Assembly: GCA_000310025.1 (NCBI GenBank)
Contig: FN649751.1
Location: 916,878-980,877, forward strand
Source of the DNA: Ectocarpus siliculosus
Lineage: Eukaryota; Sar; Phaeophyceae; Ectocarpales; Ectocarpaceae
Reading direction: 5' to 3'
DNA: 64,000 nt
Positions 59,660 through 64,000 of this stretch are shown here, one piece after another; position 1 is the stretch's first letter, and the number at the start of each line of letters is the position of its first letter. A model generated the notes under the pieces. The model made no database searches and had not been told where the DNA came from. It saw only the letters and a list, made by a program, of their open reading frames with translations. Made by a program: the position numbers and the translations under genes.

Positions 59660-62600
59660 TTATCGTTTCTGAAAGTCGTTGAGATTGTGGCAATATTCAT
59701 GCCACACATCAACACCGACGTATGCTTGCGCCCATCTCGGCGAACCGACCAACACATACCAAGCTAAGCAAACAACGGGGAGCCAAGTCCGGCTTGCCTG
59801 GTCTCCGGGATTCTTGGTGATGCCCGCTACAAACCCACCGCCTCCGGCTCCGCAGCCGGACAACCCGTGACAAAAAGGCCTCATCCTTTCTAGAAGGGCC
59901 TTGACTGCAGGCGGTTCAGCTCCTAAGAGAAACATACGTCCGCGCAAGAGACAGTGAGAGTGGCACGTATTGCAAAGGCAATCTTCCGGCCGTGCTGCTG
60001 TAGACGGCGCGCACGTCAAAACGTGATGGGTAGATGAGAAGCGAGACATAAGGATCAGGAACATCACGGTCGTGGCCCATCCTGTAGTTCGCGTGCACTC
60101 GTGTACACGGACGGAATTTGCGTCAGGATGATATCTTGGTCAATGTTTCGTGCCTCCATAGTACTCGTGGCAGTTGTAGGACGCGATTGCGATGTTGAGC
60201 ATGCCTCCCCTCACTTGTGGTTGTTCTCATCCGAAGATGATTGCAATTGTTAACCAACACGGGAACACCAAGCACAAAACAATATGGGGGGCTACCAACC
60301 ATGGCCTGCCGCCGTGGAATCCCGAGTGTGATTCACAACAACCGCAGAAAAACTTCAAGGTCACTTCACTAGTGGATGGGCATCCGCTTCGTCTCACGGG
60401 GATTTCGTGTTTCACCAGCAACGCAATTGCAAGCACTTTATTGGAAGACCGACCCGACCCGGGAACGCCTTCTGCATCATGCTTTCATTTCAGTTTTGTG
60501 CGAGCCACACCCCTTTGTCCGGCATAAGTGCCCCAGTCCAAAGCGTCGCGAGCACGATGCTTCGGGGGTGCCAACAATCGCACCAAAAAAAAGCGCCGTC
60601 TTCGCACACAATAATCTCAAAACAACAAGAGTAACCCACCTGGCGCCATGCGCTTTTTCTGTTCCCAGTAGGTCGAGAGGCATCGCCCCAGGGCTTCCAC
60701 GTCTCCCGCACCGCGGCAAGCGTTTGCGGCGTCCTCTGCATTGGACACTAGACCCTGAAGGTGGGGAAATAAGAACAGAACGGGCACGGTTTCATCAAGA
60801 AAGGTCTCCAAACCCTTCGTGTGGGGATGCCGCTCGAATTTGTCGCCTGGAGATGGAAATCAGTATGCTGAGTCTCCTTCACACTTTAATTTGTGCGCAA
60901 TGGGCCGCTACATAAGCGCTCTAGAGCGATTTTGGTCAGGATATTGCAAGTCAAGCCTCATTGATTTTCCTTGAGGCTGAGGACAGCTCAGCTAGGCTCC
61001 CACGCAAAAGATGCCAGCGACGGGCAGCGACGGGAACAAGGGGACACTCATGCCTACGCTATCACCGCAAGCGCTTTCTGCAATGTGAACAAGAGCAAGG
61101 ACGGGACAACCAGTGGCTGAGCCGTGTTCAGGCAGAGAAAGTCGCACCTTCACGGTGTTCACGGTGCCTGGAAGGCGGTCGTGCCATCCCCTCACCACTC
61201 CCTGGAGCAAATCCCTGCAACCACGCGCGAAAATGTAGCCGTCAAGAAATATATTCTAGGACCCGACGAAAGGATTGTACATGAAAAGAATATGCCACCG
61301 TGCAGAACAAGAGGCCGCAAACTTTTTTCTCTCTGCATGACAAGACTAAACGCTGGCAAGTGACAACATAATGAAAAAAAAACTTGTCCCCTTGTGCCAC
61401 GTCTCAGCACCCAGGCAGCAACTGCGACACAGAAACTTCTACCCGCCCTTCGGTTATACCCCATAACCGTATGGATACGGCAACAACCCCAACCTATCTC
61501 TGACCTAGCCAATCGTTGCTTGCCGGTGAAGACGAGAACCAGCCGGTCGTTCAGAGCAGTCTCGAAAGTCGGGTCGAGCGGAACAGTCTCTGTCCGGACC
61601 TGACAGGATGGAAGTTCACAACACAGCTTGACCTCACTGGTTCACTTGTTGTGAATTTGTTCAAATTCCGACCTGCAGCACTACTCGTGGGACGGCCCTG
61701 GTTGTCGTTGAACTGTCGATGCACAGCAGAACTCGTAGAACCACGCTGCATAGTATTTCGTTGAACTTCTCATGTACCCCAGCACTCGTTGGAACCGCAT
61801 ACTATAACATGGGTGTGAGAAACGCATCAGGGCACTCGGACAATGTTTCGAAAGAGGTTATTACTTCACAAATACGAGAGCACGCGCCGCCACACAACTG
61901 GTACATTTGAGTTGGCGTCGAAATTTGGTGTTGTTTTCGGTTGCGGTCCACATCGTCGAGCTGCAATCGCTAAAGGAGCAGTTCGAAGGAAACGTCAATA
62001 CTCGCGAGCCACCCCGTTTGAATACACTGTCTACAGTAGGCCGTCGAAGGCGAGGCACTCGACAGAGTCTCAATGGAGCAGACAAACCCTTGTCTCAATT
62101 GTCATGAGATTTACAATGTTCAACATCCAACCGTTTCTTTCGCTATGGCACAAGCCAGCACTGACCCTCCAGACTGCCAACAGTCATTTCGTCTGGCATC
62201 TCCACGGAGAAACGTTCGTTACATGAATACACGAGCAGTGGTTGGCCAAATAGGAGCATAGGCGAACATGTCATACATTCCAGGGAGCAAAGGAGAGCCT
62301 CTGAAAAGATACAAAACATACCTGCAGAGGCAAGCTTGCCGACGTCCGGCAGATCTTGACGCCGCCGAGCAGCCCGCCTACTTGGTCCTGGTGTCCGCCG
62401 CCTTCATTTTCGCAACAAGAGCAGAGTGGTCACAAACACGTACCCACAGGTAGGCATCTCGCACAGTTTACACCCTTACCTAACGTACGCACCCCGGCTG
62501 CAGAGATTCGATCCGTGGTCACGCAGGAGCCCCCCACGTGTCTGAATTCTCTACCACACCACCGCAAGGGTTCAGCAGTTTCTTGCCCCAAAGGCACTTG

Positions 62601-64000
62601 GAAACAACAGCGTCGACAGAGTAGAATACGACATGCGGAAGCAACAACAAACGTTTTTTAGAACTGCGTGCCACAAATGTTTTTCTCATCGTCATTTGGA
62701 ACTGCAGGGCTCCGTAGGTAGCAGCCACAATTTGTGGAGGATAAGTGGAGTACCGAGGCATGCATGCGTTGTACGAGCATCCAACGTGAAAACACTGCAT
62801 TGGAAACAAAACAACCAGCATTCCTGGTCGCTTCCCGAGCAACGTGTTCCCCGACCCGGGAAAAATTGCAGCGCGACGAAAGATATGCCGAATCGTGCCA
62901 CGACTGGCTTCTGAAAAAGGGGACCAGAAGAAAATATCGTAAACTATCAACAACGAGGTTCATGGCGCGGAGTGTCCTGAAGTTAACTTCGCCCGCCCCA
63001 CCAGCTACGTAAGAGTACCACAACAGAGCACCCAATTTCAAGGGCAGCGAATGAACCGAACGGTTCGATTCGCCCAGACGCACCGGCTGTCATGAGTTGC
63101 TCCACCCTCAGAACGGCGTGCACCAGGCTTGTGGGGGACATAGCCCTACCTGCCGCCACGCAAACTGCGCTAAGTACCACACCTGCAGGATGATTAGGTA
63201 CCGGTCACGGCCGAATATCCAACCAATGGTCGGTGGGGCCCGTTGTCAAGGTATGTAACGAGTACGGTGACAAGAGTGCTCGCGAACGACAAACAGGAAA
63301 ATGGCGTGTGGGTGAATCATAGCCACTGGATGAGCGAGAACGGACTATTGACCGCATCAAAACTAGCCCGCGGCTGTCGCCGTGAAATACTACCCGGTGC
63401 GACCCGCGCTAGACACGGGAGTAGCTCCCTCGTGGCATGTGACAAGGCTCTAAAGGCTGCTGTATGGCACACACCAGGTCGAGATGCGTACAGAAATACT
63501 AAGGCAAACGTCCAGAGGTACCGCCCAACGTCCAAGCGCGGAAACCGTTCTCTGAGAGCACCGCATGGGATAGTCCATTTTAGCAAAGAAGCGGCAATCA
63601 TACAATTTCCCTAAAACAGCAACTACCATGGAAAGAGCTGTCCGAAGACGTGTCTACCGCTAGGCCCAAAGCGGGCGGATTTGCAAAGTTCACCGGCAAG
63701 AATGCTGCTTGTTCCCATGCCCGATCCCTGAGGAAGTCCCGACCGACTCGTGATTCGGATGCCCCCGCACCCGAACACTCTGGCCAGCTGCTTCTCAAGC
63801 GACGACGACGACGATCCTTTCTTGCAAGCAGGAACGCCCGCTGTCGCCACGGCGGAAGCATGCAGGTCTTTGGTATCGGCGTTCGCCGCCGTGCGGTTTC
63901 CAACTGAGGAGGCGGCGGTAGGAAGAGGCACTATCCCGGCGCATATGAGGGCCGCCTTCAGGAGCGCCGCGGGAGCATGTGGGACGCAAAAATCTCTGGG
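59660..64000 (-). CDS. FCSK: L-fucokinase (GHMP kinase part), 5' part beyond window
   Basis: L-fucokinase makes fucose-1-phosphate from fucose and ATP. In plants and many heterokonts it is fused to GDP-fucose pyrophosphorylase (FKP), with the kinase at the C-terminal side; GDP-fucose feeds fucoidan and glycoprotein synthesis. Exons (minus strand): 64000 (partial)-63694, 63182-63084, 62401-62322, 61599-61505, 61214-61148, 60754-60640, 59922-59660. All phases match. Motifs in order: [13 protein letters not shown]; the GHMP ATP loop [30 protein letters not shown] joined across an intron to [63 protein letters not shown]; and the C-terminal [15 protein letters not shown]. These match human FCSK and plant FKP. 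The last about 45 residues before the stop at 59660 look unlike the family, so a further splice may occur after 59.83 kb. The pyrophosphorylase part, if present, lies to the right of the window. Confidence 0.94.

Noticed and set aside
1-64000. CRISPR arrays, bacterial operons or ribosome-binding sites
   Set aside because: The window is eukaryotic with spliced genes; repeats seen are transposon ends, microsatellites or tandem duplications without spacer structure.

Overview
The window looks like nuclear DNA of a brown alga (Ectocarpus-like stramenopile). Genes are split into many short exons by introns of about 0.3-2 kb. Coding exons are GC-rich with Gly/Ala/Ser-rich disordered stretches. One protein begins with a signal peptide plus transit peptide of the kind used for complex plastids. 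One gene is the kinase of the L-fucose salvage pathway, which feeds fucoidan synthesis in brown algae. Species is an inference. There are two assembly gaps (24188-24287 and 55648-55803) and many simple repeats. I see no rRNA, convincing tRNA or CRISPR array.

I assembled exon models by eye, requiring GT/AG borders and matching intron phases. Minus strand, left to right: Beclin-1/ATG6 (5328-11032), a CxxS thioredoxin-like protein with a mitochondrial-type presequence (13044-15082), the OMA1 M48 metallopeptidase (25121-31140, first exon not found), an 899-residue disordered orphan (32854-37503), a 650-residue J-domain protein (40403-45648) and the C-terminal half of L-fucokinase (59660 to beyond 64000). 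Plus strand: a plastid-type type II peroxiredoxin (15734-19541) and an ankyrin-repeat gene (45933-54693). Two pairs are head to head: thioredoxin-like/peroxiredoxin (651 bp between start codons) and J-protein/ankyrin (284 bp between start codons).

Mobile DNA is prominent. A 5.3-kb LTR retrotransposon (46857-52164) with a 5-bp target duplication sits in the large ankyrin intron, in antisense orientation. It carries a Copia-like GAG, two zinc knuckles and a protease-like DSAAS motif, but no integrase or reverse transcriptase; a long tandem-repeat-expanded open frame takes their place. DNA elements include a 830-bp element with TTA duplications (785-1614), a near-perfect 237-bp hairpin element (2962-3198), three copies of a TA-flanked about 220-bp MITE (two of them in introns of the peroxiredoxin and J-protein genes), and a 1.14-kb inverted-repeat element in an OMA1 intron.

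Several genes concern protein quality control and redox (autophagy, OMA1, J-protein, thioredoxin, peroxiredoxin), but only the divergent redox pair has an arrangement suggesting joint regulation. The intervals 1-5327, 19542-25120, 37504-40402 and 54694-59659 contain no gene I can support.
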